DNA of 64,000 nt from Tupaia tana (Eukaryota > Chordata > Mammalia > Scandentia > Tupaiidae): the NCBI GenBank assembly GCA_026018925.1, contig JAKSZU010000026.1:15925127-15989126 (forward strand). Direction: 5' to 3'. Positions 9,098 to 20,499 of this stretch are shown piece after piece; positions within the stretch are counted from its first letter, which is position 1, and every line of letters starts with the position of its first letter. Under the pieces are notes generated by a model. The model saw nothing but the letters and a program-made list of their open reading frames with translations. It did no database searches and was not told the DNA's origin. The position numbers and the translations under genes were made by a program.

Positions 9098-9655
9098 AAG
9101 AAGCAAGGTATGTATAAAGGACCTTGGATATGCCAGAGAGATTGCCTAGAAAGACAGGCAAAGATGCCCGAGGACCCCCAGCTGTTTTAGGTCCCCAATG
9201 CTTGGGTCTTTCTGGCATCAACCAGCTGAGTGAGTGACCTGGCAGAGAGAACCTCTGAGCCCTACCCAAATAACAGATCTGTGGGTAATAGAAGTTGCCT
9301 TTTTAAGCAAAAAAGGAAAGGAAAGGAAAGGAAAGGAAAGGAAAGGAAAGGAAAGGAAAGGAAAGGAAAGGAAAGGAAAGAAAAGAAAAAAAAGAATAAA
9401 CACATTACAACCACAGAGAAAATAACTCTTGGGGAAGAGAGACCAGAGGTTGGGGAAAGAGTGTGAAATCTCCAGGGATGGGTAGGCTGGAGTCATAGGT
9501 GAGGTCCAAGGTATTCGCTCATGACCTGAAAGAGCACGCGACATTGTGTGCGTGTGCCTACTTAGGGGGTAGGGTCCATCATGCTCATGGGATTCTCAGA
9601 GGAGTTCATCATTCACAAAAAGTTAAGATCCTTTACCTTAAAGGGGTTAGCAATG
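9098..9655. other. Unassigned sequence with hAT-like end and GGAAA repeat
   Basis: No gene. Near 9600-9650, GTTCATCATTCACAAAAAGT and TTAAGATCCTTTACC look like the end of an old hAT-type transposon. Confidence 0.35.
9310..9394. repeat. (GGAAA)n microsatellite
   Basis: About 14 near-perfect GGAAA units, then AAAAG-type units. It keeps a frame open on both strands that is not a gene. Confidence 0.95.
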
Positions 9656-9914
9656 GGACCAGCAGATGGCATAATAGCTACATTGCTAGACTCCCATATG
9701 GCCAACTGTGGTTCAAGTCCTGGACCCAGTGACTTGACACTCGTGCCAGGCACATGTACGTGCGTGCCCAAAACCCCAAGGGGAAAGTGGAGGAGAAGGG
9801 ATTGTGGTGTGGCCATTCCCCACGGGGGTGATTTCTCACTTTCTGTTACTCTGTCTCTCCAGTGAGTACACACACCCTATAGCAAAAACCTCTCTTTCTC
9901 AAGAAAAAAAGAAT
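9656..9914 (+). mobile_element. Type A SINE
   Basis: Head GGGACCAGCAGATGGCATAA, body with GGTGTGGCCATTCCCCAC instead of the full C run, CCTATAGCAAAAACCTCTC end. Confidence 0.9.
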
Positions 9915-9956
9915 GAAAGTCAGACACAGTTGCCAAGAGGTTAAAGAATAAAAACT

Positions 9957-10208
9957 AGGGACCAGCAGATGGCATAATCATTACATCATTGGACTCCCAT
10001 GTAGTCGACTGCAATTCAAGTCCTGGACCCAGCAGCTTAAAACTCATGCCAGGCGTGTGTGCGTGCCCAAGATCCTGAGAGGAGAATGGAGGAGAAGGGA
10101 TTGTAGCGTGGCCATTCCCCCTGAGGGGGTAGATGATTTCTTGCTTTCTGTCTCTCTGTTTCTCCAGGGAGTGCATGTGCCCTATAGCAAAAATCTTGCT
10201 AAAAAAAA
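9957..10208 (+). mobile_element. Type A SINE
   Basis: Head GGGACCAGCAGATGGCATAA, body with a shortened GTGTGTGCG arm. TSD AGAATAAAAAC against AGAATGAAAAC. Confidence 0.9.
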
Positions 10209-10264
10209 GAGAATGAAAACCATGGGTGAAGTTATCAAAGCACTAAGTCTGGTTTGGTGAACAC

Positions 10265-10385
10265 GTAGGGTAGGAGTGACAGGAGGCTCATATTCACCCA
10301 CTTAATCATTCTTTCGTTCAATGACGATTTACTGAACACCTAACTGTGGCTCAGGCATTGTGCTTAGTGTCAGAAATACAGCAGG
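10265..10385. mobile_element. Probable L2 3'-end fragment
   Basis: CATTCTTTCGTTCAATGACG, TTTACTGAACACCTAAC and GCTCAGGCATTGTGCTTAG follow the familiar L2 tail pattern (last-exon-like ATTTATTGAGCACCT). Confidence 0.5.
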
Positions 10386-10588
10386 GGAAGCTGCATGGTA
10401 GCAGGTGATAAGACACAATGCTCTGTGAGGCCAAGCCATATAGGAAGGTCCCGGGTTCACGTTCAAAGCCTTCCCCAAGTATGTGGCATTCCTATGCCCA
10501 TGATCTGAGAGGGTGGAGCCTACTGGGGGTACTGTCTCTCTCACTCATGGAATGAGTAAGTAAACTTTATTTTATAAAGAAAGAAAGT
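10386..10588 (+). mobile_element. Type C SINE
   Basis: Head GGAAGCTGCATGGTAGCAGG, GGTCCCGGGTTCACGTTC at the B box, GGGGGTACTGTCTCTCTC block, CTTTATTTTATAAAGAA tail. Confidence 0.65.
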
Positions 10589-10757
10589 GGAGTCAGTAGT
10601 TGGTGTGGTGGTTAAGGCGCTGGACTCCCAAGTGGCCAACTGCAGTTCAAATCCTGGACTTATGGTTTGCTTTCTCACCTTCTCTCTACCTTTGTCTCTC
10701 TCTGATGAGTGCAAGTACCCCATAGCAAATTAAATAATAATAAATGAAATGAAAGAA
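10589..10757 (+). mobile_element. SINE with B-type body and A-type 3' end
   Basis: B-like head and short CT body, but it ends GATGAGTGCAAGTACCCCAT followed by AGCAAATTAAATAAT. It is an intermediate between A and B. Confidence 0.85.
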
Positions 10758-11089
10758 ACCATTATTTAAAGGAAGGAAAAAGGTAGAAAGCGAGAAATAC
10801 AACAGGGAACATAATGATGTGTCCCTTTAAAGACCTCACACTCTTCATACTTCCCCACATCTCTGTTCCACTGGCCCATAAGGTGAATTTTCAAAGTCTC
10901 GTATTTCTCCTCTAAGTGTTTTGGGTTCTATTTTCTTCTCCCTCTGTAGTCTCATTGCTTTATAAAGCAGTTAACTAGATACAAGTCACTAAAAACCTCC
11001 CAGAAATTAGTTTTATAGTTTGGGCCTCTTCTCCATCAGCATCAAAGTACCATAATTTCTTTCTTGGGAAAGAAAAAGCCCACAAAGGG
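10758..11089. other. Unassigned sequence
   Basis: No recognised repeat or frame. Confidence 0.4.
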
Positions 11090-11240
11090 GCCAGCCCAGC
11101 AACCTGGTGGGTGTGGGAGCCAGATCCTACAGAGTTACCACCAGGACAGGAATCCTCCCTCTCTGTCTCTCTGTCTCTCCCTGAGGAGTACACAGTCCCT
11201 CTGACAATATTTTTTGAAACAAAAGAAAAAAAAAAAAAAC
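11090..11240 (+). mobile_element. Diverged short SINE-like element
   Basis: GGGGCCAGCCCAGCAACCTG head, GGGAGCCAGATCCTACAG, then CTCTGTCTCTCTGTCTCTCC and TGAGGAGTACACAGTCCCTC before an A-rich tail. No clear B box. Confidence 0.45.
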
Positions 11241-11281
11241 TAGAAAAAATGAACCATATCATGCTACATGCTGCTTTTTTT

Positions 11282-11296
11282 TTTACTGTAATTTCT
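11282..11296. repeat. TSD of RPL21 retrocopy, left
   Basis: TTTACTGTAATTTCT, identical to 11862-11876. Confidence 0.9.
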
Positions 11297-11861
<565 letters not shown>

Positions 11862-11876
11862 TTTACTGTAATTTCT
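11862..11876. repeat. TSD of RPL21 retrocopy, right
   Basis: TTTACTGTAATTTCT, identical to 11282-11296. Confidence 0.9.
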
Positions 11877-13020
11877 ATTTGAATCTTGATTGTGTGCAAA
11901 TAATATTCCTCCACATCCTAGATCTCCAAGAACCCGGACACCTTTGAAGACATTGATTAGCCAAAGCACAAGCTTGCTTTGCTTTCCTTTTCTTCTTCTG
12001 TCCCCTCCTCTCCCTACTTTCCCCCTCTCCATTTCTTTCTTTCAAAATTGACCTCGAGGGATACCAGGAAACTTCCATCCTGTGATCTTGAGATTAATTC
12101 TGAGTTTTATCAGTGACTCACAGTTCCAGCTACTGCAGCTCAGATTTCCTCTCTCTGAAGTGGATATGATCATACAAGGGAATAATGTTTGTGACCATTT
12201 GAAGGACCTCAGCTGGCTCACTTTATAGAGGTTTGAAACACACGTGTGCACGCACATGCAAGCACACATATCTGATTAGCTTTTAGACAGAGTAGTGGCA
12301 GTGGGACTTCTTCAGAACAATCAATTCGGAGAACACCTCATTCCCTTACCTGCTGGAGCATTTGTTTATACCTTTCACTAGCCTGCAGCCACCTAACTCA
12401 CCCTGGAAGTACAACACACAACCTTCTCTTCCAGGCAGAGCTTCAACTCTCGGTGGTTATAAGGAGTGGAAGGGGAGTGAACATGTTTTCTTTCATATTC
12501 TGTTCTCAGGACACAGGTTCGGGCTTGCCCTTCACCCCCAAACTCGTTTTAGTCTCGTTGGAACATTGGCAGACTCAAAGAATCTGTTCCCAATAAGCCT
12601 TAAGCGGGTGTTTCTGGCCTGGTGAAAAGTTTGTATTGTCTCTCTGTTGTCCATGAAGTGGAATTGTAATAGACAAAGTCTGTCTCTGTTGTGGAGGAAA
12701 CAGGGATGGCAGGAGGAAAAAAAAAATCTGTGTAGCCAGTGGTTAAATAGCAAAAAGGAATGCCAAGGCTCTGAGTTCAAAAGCCAGCTCTACTTAAAAC
12801 CTTTGCACTTCAGTAAACGTTTTGTAATGTCTTTGTTGATTCTGCCTGCTTACTAGCTCTTCTCTTTTCTTCTGGAAGAAGCAACCAGATTTTGTTGCTT
12901 TTTTCATGACTGTCTCCCCCACTGGATATCATTTTGGTAATATCACTAACCAAAGCGTCTTACCCTCCTTTGGCGAAGAGGTAAGCCCATGAATGTAGCT
13001 AGGTCTGATATAGTCTCCCA
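11877..13020. other. Mostly unassigned sequence, no gene
   Basis: No lineage SINE for more than 1.1 kb. A weak MIR-like stretch is at 12735-12800 (AGCCAGTGGTTAAATAGC, CTCTGAGTTCAAAAGCC). Frames are short and unrecognised. Confidence 0.4.
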
Positions 13021-13035
13021 GAAGTGTGTGTCTTT

Positions 13036-13085
13036 TTTATTATTATTATTATTTTATTTATTCATTCATTTATTTTAACTTGACC

Positions 13086-13121
<36 letters not shown>

Positions 13122-13219
13122 GAGGTGAGAAAGCAAGCCACCAAGGTTCGGGGACTCAAACCATGGTCGTCCATGTGGAAGTGTCCAGCACCTAAACCAC
13201 CACACCACCTGCTGGTCCC
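13036..13219 (-). mobile_element. Type B SINE
   Basis: (TTA)n and ATTCATTC tail, TTGACCAGAGAGAGACAGAG, CCACCTGCTGGTCCCC end. TSD GAAGTGTGTGTCTT against GAAGTATGTGTCTT. Confidence 0.9.
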
Positions 13220-13233
13220 CGAAGTATGTGTCT

Positions 13234-13479
13234 TAAAGGACTCCATAAGCCTGAAGCTATTTCATCCAGGCATCTCATCCTGAAGAAGCTGGATCTCTGG
13301 GCTGCTTTGATCTCTGAGTCTTCTGAAGACTGCTCTTTGGCTATTCCTTCTATTTTGTAACTCCCTCAAACTCTAGTACCTTCTTTGGTTATGTTTTTAT
13401 TGTTTGGGGTTTTCTTTTGTTGTTGTTGTTTTGGGCTTCAATTATTCAGCATTTAACTTCTGCCTCTAGACATAATGAA
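13234..13479. other. Unassigned sequence
   Basis: Includes a short (TTG)n near 13418. No gene. Confidence 0.4.
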
Positions 13480-15425
13480 GTCACTGGAGCCAGAGTTGTT
13501 TTCCAGTTATACACAACTAGAAAACTGACCCAAATATATGAAACGACTATTTTCAGACATTGGGCAATAGACAATGTGGAACCGTGAGCCTGAAAAGAAG
13601 AAAGGCAAATGAAGAGAACCCTGTGATCATCCTGGCTTTCTGCCTAGAAGTACTTTGTAGATTGTGGCACAGGAAGGAGAATCCCAAGTAGAGCATGGCT
13701 ACCTTTCTGAATTGAGAAGCCAGATTATAATAGGTAAAGGTTGAAAAGGCTGTAATTTGTGAGGCAAAAATCCCAAAGAAGAAAGCACTATATAAATAAA
13801 GAGTGCCAATAATCTATATAGGGGCCCAGTGGTGTCATTGGCTGAATACTAAGTTGCTCAGTCATCAAGTACAATGCTACAAGGCTGACAAAGAACAGCA
13901 ACCAAGAAGGTATACACGGAATCATTCTGAGAGCTCTTACGGGACTGGGGGACATTCAAGTTTTAGCAAGCTAGAATGAGAATCATTTGTTGAACTTCCA
14001 AGACATTCATTAGAGACCACAGTGAGGCCACACCTTAATGACAGTGCTAAACTAGCCGTAGAGGAAAGGCCTCCCTAGATCCACCACAGCAAAGCTTAAA
14101 AACAAGGCTCAAAAAAAATAAAATAAAATAAAATAAAAAATTAAACAGATCAATAAATAACTTAAATGCCTGCCAAAACAAACTTCAAAGGAAAATAACA
14201 AGACCCAGGCATTCAATTGCAATGCCTACAATGTCTAGCATCCAATAAAAAATTGCTAGACATCTGAAGCAAGAAAGTATGACTCATTACCATGAAGAAA
14301 TTCAATCAGTATAAGCAGCTATAAAATGACAAAATGACATAATAAAAAAAATACTTTAAATAGCTATTTTAAATATGTTCAAAGATTTTTAAATGTACAC
14401 ATATATGAGAAGTAGAAGATATTTTAAAAGAACCAAATGAAACTTCTAGTGATGAAAAATATAATATCCAAAACAAAAATTGTCTAAGTAGGTTTAACAG
14501 CATATTAAAGACTACAGAAGGAAAACAATCAATAAATCTAATGAGATAATAATAGAAAGTATTCAAACTGAAGAAAAAGGAGAAAAAAGACTAAACAAAG
14601 GATTAGAGCATCAGAAACCTATGCAGCAATATTAGATGGTCTACTCTACATGTAATTGGAGCCCCAGTAGAAGAAGACAAAAAACAAGCAAACCTGAAAT
14701 AATAATGCCTGAAAATAACCCAAATTTGACAAAAACTCTACAGCTACATACCCAAGAAGTTCAATGAATCCTAGGCAGGTTAAACTCGAAGAAAAGAACA
14801 TTGAGATACATAATAACCAAATTGCTTAAAACCAGAAATAATGAGAAAAAAATCTTAAAAGCAGCCCAGGTAAAAAGACACAGTATAATTTTTAGAAAGG
14901 AGGAAGAATCACCACTGATTTCTCCTGAGAAACAATGCAACTCAGAAGAAGATAGAATAACATCTTTTATGTATTGAATTTAAAAAAAGAAAAGAAAAAA
15001 AAGAAAAAGAAACTGTCAACCAAGAGAAAATATCCTTAAGAAATGAGAGGGCCAGGAGGTGATGTGGTGGTTAAGGTACTGGACTCCCACATGGCCAACC
15101 ATGGCTCAAGTCCCAGAGCTGGTGCCTTGCTTACTAACTTTCCCTCTCTCTGTCTCTCTCTGGTGAGCACACATGCCATATAGCAAACTTTTTTTTTTTT
15201 GAAATAATAAGTTAATTTAAAAAATAAATGAAGGAGAAACATTGTTTCACAGACAAACAAAAGACGGTAGGATTTTTTACTGGTAGATCTGTACTATATG
15301 AAATATTAAAAGAAATGATTTTTCGGGCTGATGTAAAATAATACTAGGTGGGACCCCAGAACTGCACAAAGAATAAAGAATGCCAGAGTTCATAAATATA
15401 TGAGTAAATAGAAAAGACCTTTGCA
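13480..15425 (+). mobile_element. Old L1 fragment (5' UTR/ORF1-side), SINE-interrupted
   Basis: Long A-rich plus-strand sequence. Its later part carries ATTTCTCCTGAGAAACAATG, AACTGTCAACCAAGAG, ACAGACAAACAAAAGACGG and GATCTGTACTATATGAAATA in the order known from the 5' side of old L1M/HAL1-type elements. Frames are fully broken. The part before 14000 is assigned less surely. A B-like SINE interrupts it at 15049. (AAAAT)n lies at 14108-14138. Confidence 0.6.
15049..15199 (+). mobile_element. SINE with B-type body and A-type 3' end
   Basis: Head GGGCCAGGAGGTGATGTGG, short CT body, then GGTGAGCACACATGCCATAT and AGCAAAC before a T run. Nested in the L1. Confidence 0.85.
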
Positions 15426-15635
15426 TTCTTGCTTTTTAAAAAAATTTTCAAGTTATCCAGAGTCAGACTCCTCTAGCATTTCAGAATCTACAATCAAGAT
15501 ATGGAAGCAAATAGCTACATAGCATTTTAGATACTGTCTCATCTCTGAAGGGCGTATAACAAAATGCTAGCATTTGTTAATTTCGGACAGCAAATATATG
15601 ATTAATTGTACTAATTACCTTCATACTCAGGTTTA
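15426..15635. other. Unassigned sequence
   Basis: No recognised feature. Confidence 0.35.
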
Positions 15636-15685
15636 TGAGGGGGTCTTCAAAAAACTCATGGAAAGGAGGAATTAAAGTGTAAGTT

Positions 15686-15906
15686 TGGCCAGCTCCATGG
15701 TAACAGTGACTGAGGGTATTGCTCTGAAAATCCAGATCTAACATGGTGACCATAATTTGAATCCCTGGCCTGGTCAGCCTGAGACACACTGAGTATGTGG
15801 TGGGTGCCCAAGAGAGGAGGCCAGCAGGTGGTGTGGTGGTTAAGGCACTGGACTCCTACTTGGCCAACCATGGTTCAAGTTCCAGACCTGGTGGCTTGTT
15901 TTCCCA

Positions 15907-15952
<46 letters not shown>

Positions 15953-16085
15953 GGTGAGCACCTGTGCCCTATAGCATACTCATATAGGGTGGTATGACCA
16001 GACCCTGTAGATGGTGGTTGTCACTCTCTCTGTCTGTCATTCTCATGTGCATGTGCACATTACATTCTATTGTAAATATACATTT
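15686..16085 (+). mobile_element. Old A SINE, interrupted
   Basis: Left part GGCCAGCTCCATGGTAACAG to GGTGGGTGCCCAAGAG (15686-15813). Right part from about 15998 with CTCTCTCTGTCTGTCATTC and ATGTGCATGTGCACATT. The B-like SINE at 15819 splits it. Confidence 0.6.
15819..15985 (+). mobile_element. SINE with B-type body and A-type 3' end, nested
   Basis: Head GGCCAGCAGGTGGTGTGG, (CT)n of about 38 nt, GGTGAGCACCTGTGCCCTAT and AGCATAC end. No long A tail. Confidence 0.85.
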
Positions 16086-16174
16086 TTAAAATGAAGTTTA
16101 TTTTGGTGCTAAAAAGTTTTAAATCAACCCATAGTTTTTTTCATAATACACATTTCCTATGAACTTTTACATTT

Positions 16175-16917
16175 TAATTTAAAAATTTTAAATATGGCAG
16201 CTCTCTTATGGTGTAGATGAACCACTCAAGACCTTGAGATTGATGTGCCTTTCCCAGGGCCTTCACTTACCGTGTCATTGTTCTGATTTTGCCAGGGTCA
16301 GTGGATCCAATCACAGCCCTGGACTTCCTAATGATTTTATGCAGGCGACTGTATTTCTCTAGTTCTGTTTGTTCTCTTAAATTAGGATAAGATGCTCACC
16401 TCTTTGCGTTACTGAGATGGTCACTTAAGATGGTGTCAGGATGCCCTGTTTACAAGTGCCCGACTCACGCCATCTTATGTGTAAAGAGTACTTATTATCT
16501 CATGGGCCTGGGAAGTTTGCAAGAACAGATGGGTTTTAGGTACTGCTGGACCCAGGGACTCAGGGTTGTCAGGGTCATCGGATGTTCCCCCTACTCCTAC
16601 CTCCGCTGTCTGTGGCTTTGGTGTGTGTTATCCTCAGACATGGTCTCCCCAAAGAGCAGCAGAGGGAACCTCCAGCACTTCTGGCTTGCATCCCACCACA
16701 GCACAGAGCTGAGAGAAAGTGAGTTAGTTCCTCTTCCCCAAAAGTTTCAGCAACTCTTCACCCTGATTGGTCCACTTTGTATCACATGCCCATCCCTACT
16801 CTTAAACTCTGATTGGCTGGGTTTGGGTCATATACCCTCCTATGGAACAAGGGAGTGGAATAGAGATGGTCTCCTAAAGGTAAACCAGGATATTGTCAGC
16901 AAAAGATGGTGTCATAG
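16175..16917 (+). mobile_element. Unassigned ancient repeat-like sequence
   Basis: From about 16520 to 16900, and again after the SINE to about 17230, motifs such as CTGATTGGCTGGGTTTGGGT and TCACATGCCCATCCCTA recall a common old mammalian interspersed repeat that I cannot name safely. The 168-codon frame at 16430-16936 runs through this into the SINE head, so I do not call it a gene. Confidence 0.4.
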
Positions 16918-17190
16918 GGACCAGCAGTTGGTGTGATGGCTATGTTGCTGGACTCCTGCGTAGTCGACCGCGGTTCGAGTCCCGGACCCAGTGGCTTAAA
17001 CTCACTCCTGGTGTGTGTGCGTGCATGCCCAAGATCCCGAGAGGAGAATGGAGGAGGAGAAGGGATTGTGGTGTGGCCATACACCCTGGGGGGTGATTTC
17101 TTGCTTTCTGTCTCTGTCTTTCTGGTGAGTGCATGCGTCCTATAGCAAAAACCTCTCAAAAAAAAAAAAAAAAAAAAAAAAAAGGTGGTG
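16918..17190 (+). mobile_element. Type A SINE, young
   Basis: Intact B box (GGTTCGAGTCCCGG), CCTATAGCAAAAACCTCTC and a run of about 26 A. TSD TGGTGTCATAG at 16907-16917 and 17193-17203 is identical. Confidence 0.95.
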
Positions 17191-17299
17191 GGTGGTGTCA
17201 TAGATGCTGAACAGCCAAAAACAACATCAACCAACTTGTGCAAAGCACCAGACAATAGAACTACTAAGTAAGTACTGCCTTGTCCAAGCACAGCCTTGC

Positions 17300-17600
17300 A
17301 GGCACTGACTTACTTAATCCTTCCAACCACAGAGAAAGGCTTCTTATGATCCCCATGCAGACTTTACGGCAAGCCACGCAGCTAGTGAGTGGCAGAGGCA
17401 GTTTTCTTTCTTTCTTTTTAAAATTTATTTATTTATTTTAATTTGACCAGAGAGGGACAGAGAGAGAGAGAGAGACAGAGAGAGAAAGCTGCCATGTCCG
17501 GGACTCGAACCATGGTTGGCCATGTGGGAGTCTAGCATCCCTAACCACCACACCACCTGCTGGCCCCCAGAGGTGGTTTTCTAACCACTCTGCTCAGCTG
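17300..17600. mobile_element. MIR remnant hosting a B SINE
   Basis: CAGCTAGTGAGTGGCAGAGG on the left and TTTTCTAACCACTCTGCTCA on the right of the B SINE follow the MIR order (AGCTAGTAAGTGGCAGAGC ... TTAACCACTA). Confidence 0.55.
17408..17567 (-). mobile_element. Type B SINE nested in MIR
   Basis: ATTTATTTATTTATTTTAAT tail side, TTGACCAGAGAGGGACAGAG, CCACCTGCTGGCCCC end. TSD CAGAGGCAGTTTTCT (17393-17407) against CAGAGGTGGTTTTCT (17568-17582). Confidence 0.92.
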
Positions 17601-19589
17601 CCTCAGTGCAAGGTGGCTGGTTAACAGGGTCGCACACCTGGCCCTGACAGTCTTATCTGCCATCAGCTATCCCAGCTCCTCTCTAGCCCCAGGAGTCCTG
17701 CAGACACCCTTCTGCTTCATGATAATTACTCAGGCCAAGGGAAAGGGCAAACGAGATGCCGTGAAGGTTTCTAAGCTGGATGAGGGGGGAAAGGGAGGCT
17801 GGGAAAACACCCAGCAAACAGACCCCAAGGGTGGCCCTATGACCACCCTGCAGGTGCGTAAACAAATCCTTGGTGACCTGTGGCTGTGTCACTCCTGTCT
17901 CTGGCTGCTAGCCATCTTCCCCTTGACCTTCCCCTGTGTAGCCCTGTGTCTTAGCTCCTCTGCCTCACCCTTATGAAGGCACCTGTCAGAGGGTGTAGGG
18001 CCCACCCAGGTCATCCAGGGTGATGTTATCTCAAGCTCCTGCCGTTCATTTACATCTGCAAAGACCCAGTTTGCAAATAAGGTCACGCTTATAGTTTGGG
18101 GCATGAGCACATGGACTTATCTTTTGCTAGTGGAGCTGGGGGAACCCACTTTGCTCCATCCTGAGCTGCAACTCCACCAGTGAGCGACCCAAGAAATGAG
18201 CCAAGGGCTTAGATGAAGCCGTAAGAGGCGGTTTCTTTCTTTTTTCTTTTCCTTCTTCTTCTTTTTCACTTATTATTTTTGGGGGGCAGTGTCTCTTTTA
18301 TTGTTTTGTACTTTTCGCTTTTGTTTTGAGGTTTTCTGCCCTCTTTTCTGGAAGGTGCACGATGCGCGGCTCGGTGGTTATTTTCGCCTAACAGCTGTGT
18401 TTCCGGTGAGCAGCTGCGGGATTCTTCTGAGTCAGCAAAACCAGGGCAGTAACCGTCAAGAAGCCATTCAAGCAAGGCTGGAAATAAAGAAGCTGTTTCT
18501 TCCCCGGCCTCCTCCCCCTTTCACTTCCCTCCCCGTGGGCACCTTTGAAAGTCTCACAAAGCGCTGTGGGGGGAAAAAAAAAGAAAAAGAAAAAGAAAGA
18601 AAAAACACACTTCGACCAGTAGGCTCAGGGGCTGGCCCAAGGTGGCCCTCAGCCGGGCTTGGCGCAAACAAACGGATTTGGGAAAGGACCCTGCTCAGCC
18701 AGCCTGGCTCTGCGCTGGGCAGGCCCCTCCCAGGACACCCCTTCTCCTGCTCACTTGGATGGTCTTAGAAGTTTCCCACAGGTCTGAGCAGTGAAAGCAG
18801 AGGCGGTGGGGACGTCTGTGGTTTTCTAGGGTGTGGCCTCCTTTGCCTCCACCAGATCCGGGCACCTTGTATGTTTATTTAAAAGGGTAATGATTTCGGC
18901 CCCGGGCCTGGGAGTGGCCCAGGATTCGCGTCTGGGACTTGCAGAGAGGCGCTGGGAGCCCTGCTGCAGCAGGAAGGGAACGAGGCGGGAAGGGAGCGTC
19001 ACCCCGGAGAGCCCACCTCTGTGCATGCCGGTGCAAGACTCGCGGCAGAGCCAGCGCGAGACAGCTGCATTCGGAGCCTCGGTCGCTGCTGTTCCGAGAA
19101 AGAAAGAAACAAATAAATTTAGCTCCGGCCTACGCATCCTTGCAGCTGCTTGTTGACCACACAGAAAGAGGCCTCTATTTCAACCCCGGCTTCTCGGCTT
19201 TTCGCCTGATGCGGTCTGCCACTGCCACCAGGGACTTTTGAAGGCAGTAACCGACCCCTGGCTTTGCCTGGCCCTCAGTGGAGGCCCGCACCAGGTGGAG
19301 CTCACGTTCAGGGTGCAGGGTCTTCTGGCCATATGGGAAAAAAAAAAAAAAAAAGATGGAGGTTGGGAACTGGTTCCAAATGGGCTCGGCCTGCAAGTTC
19401 TAAGGAGTTCCTTTGGGAGCTGGGCTGGGGGAAGCCTGGAGAGCTGTCGGGTGTTCAGGCCAGCCTGCAGCTCCCAGAGCCATGGTTTAATAGCACCGTT
19501 TGTGGAAATAAAGAACTCGCTGACGGGGCTTGAAGTTAAAAGACTGGAACAGAGCGCTGAGGAGGGTTCACGGGGCTCGCCAATGTGGA
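17601..19589. other. GC-rich, SINE-free stretch, no gene assigned
   Basis: About 2.1 kb without any lineage SINE. GC and CpG content rise from 18350 to 19640 (for example GATGCGCGGCTCGGTGG near 18361 and CCCCGGGCCTGGGAGTGG near 18900). Long frames exist on both strands (18289-18768 plus, 19180-19833 minus, 19238-19720 plus), but they overlap one another, match nothing I know, and are what GC-rich DNA gives by chance. Confidence 0.4.
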
Positions 19590-20140
19590 GCAGTCCCCCA
19601 TCGGGCGGGGGGACTCGAAGCTGTGGACTGTGTGTCAGATGGACCTGGGTTCCAGGTGTAGTTCTACTGCCTAAGGGCAAGGTGCCTCTGGGAAAGGCCC
19701 GGTGTGCCCAAGTGGAGTGAGATGCCAGTCGTGACCTTGATCTCTCTGAGCCTCGGTTCTTACGGGGGAAAAGGCTGTGTTGGGGACCAGCAGTTAGCGT
19801 AATGGCTGTGTCGCTGAACTCCCATGTAGTCAACCGCGGTTCGAATCCCGGACCCGGTGGCTTAAACTCACGCTGGGCACGTGTGCGTGCGTGCCCAAGA
19901 TCCCGAGAGGAGAATGGAGGAGAAGGGATTGCGGCGTGGCCATCCCCCCTGGGGGGTGATTTCTCACTTTCTATCTCTCTGTCTCTCTGTTTCTCTCTGT
20001 CTTTCTGGCGAGTGCACGCGCCCTATAGCAAAAACCTCTCAAAAACAAACAAAAAATGGCTGTGATGATACGAGGTTGTCACAAGGAAGAAATGACGTCG
20101 TATACCCACCATACCTAGCCCAATGCTTGGCACGTCATGT
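19590..20140 (+). mobile_element. MIR remnant hosting a type A SINE
   Basis: TGACCTTGATCTCTCTGAGC and CTCGGTTCTTACGG on the left, AGGTTGTCACAAGGAAGAAA and AATGCTTGGCACGTCATG on the right, in MIR order. Confidence 0.6.
19784..20053 (+). mobile_element. Type A SINE, young
   Basis: Head GGGACCAGCAGTTAGCGTAA, B box GGTTCGAATCCCGG, intact palindrome, CACGCGCCCTATAGCAAAAA end. GGCTGTG flanks on both sides. Confidence 0.95.
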
Positions 20141-20159
20141 TGGTTTATAGTGACCCCCC

Positions 20160-20334
20160 CCCTTTTTTTTCCAAAGAATTATTTATTATTATTATTTTCA
20201 CATGCATTTTGCCAGAGAAAGACAGAGAGAAAGGGAGAGTGAGAGTGAGAAAGCAAGCCGCCAGGTCTGGGACTCGAACCACGATCGTTATGTGGGGATT
20301 CCAGCACCTTAACAATCACACCACCTGCTGGCCC
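20160..20334 (-). mobile_element. Type B SINE
   Basis: (TTA)n tail, TTTGCCAGAGAAAGACAGAG, GGACTCGAACCACGATCG, CCACCTGCTGGCCCT end. Confidence 0.88.
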
Positions 20335-20499
20335 TGACCCCTTTTACCTGCCCAGGCCCAGTCCCTTGTCTTCTGGTCACAGAAACCCACTCTTTCTCTT
20401 CCCTCTTTTCTCCATAAAATTTGGGGCACACCTTCCTCTCAAATTTTAGAGGGAAGCTGGTAGCTCAGGCCTGATCCTGGAGTCTCACACACCCACGGC

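Larger units (their letters stand above)
15636..16174. mobile_element. Probable mariner/Tc-like MITE, nested host
   Basis: Left end GGGGTCTTCAAAAAACTCAT after a TA. On the right, ATACACATTTCCTATGAACT followed by TTT pairs with it as a diverged inverted repeat. Internal text GTTTATTTTGGTGCTAAAA is retained. The two SINEs listed next sit inside it. Confidence 0.5.

Noticed and set aside
13480..15425. Active L1 with intact ORFs
   Set aside because: No long reading frame survives; the sequence is an old fragment.
16430..16936. 168-codon frame
   Set aside because: Runs from old repeat-like DNA into a SINE head; no recognisable domain.
17719..17976. Coding exon suggested by MIITQAKGKGKRDAVKVSK
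   Set aside because: No splice sites or family match; the frame ends in low-complexity leucine/serine text.
19180..19833. 217-codon minus-strand frame
   Set aside because: Overlaps frames on the plus strand in GC-rich DNA, starts in a SINE head and has no known motif.
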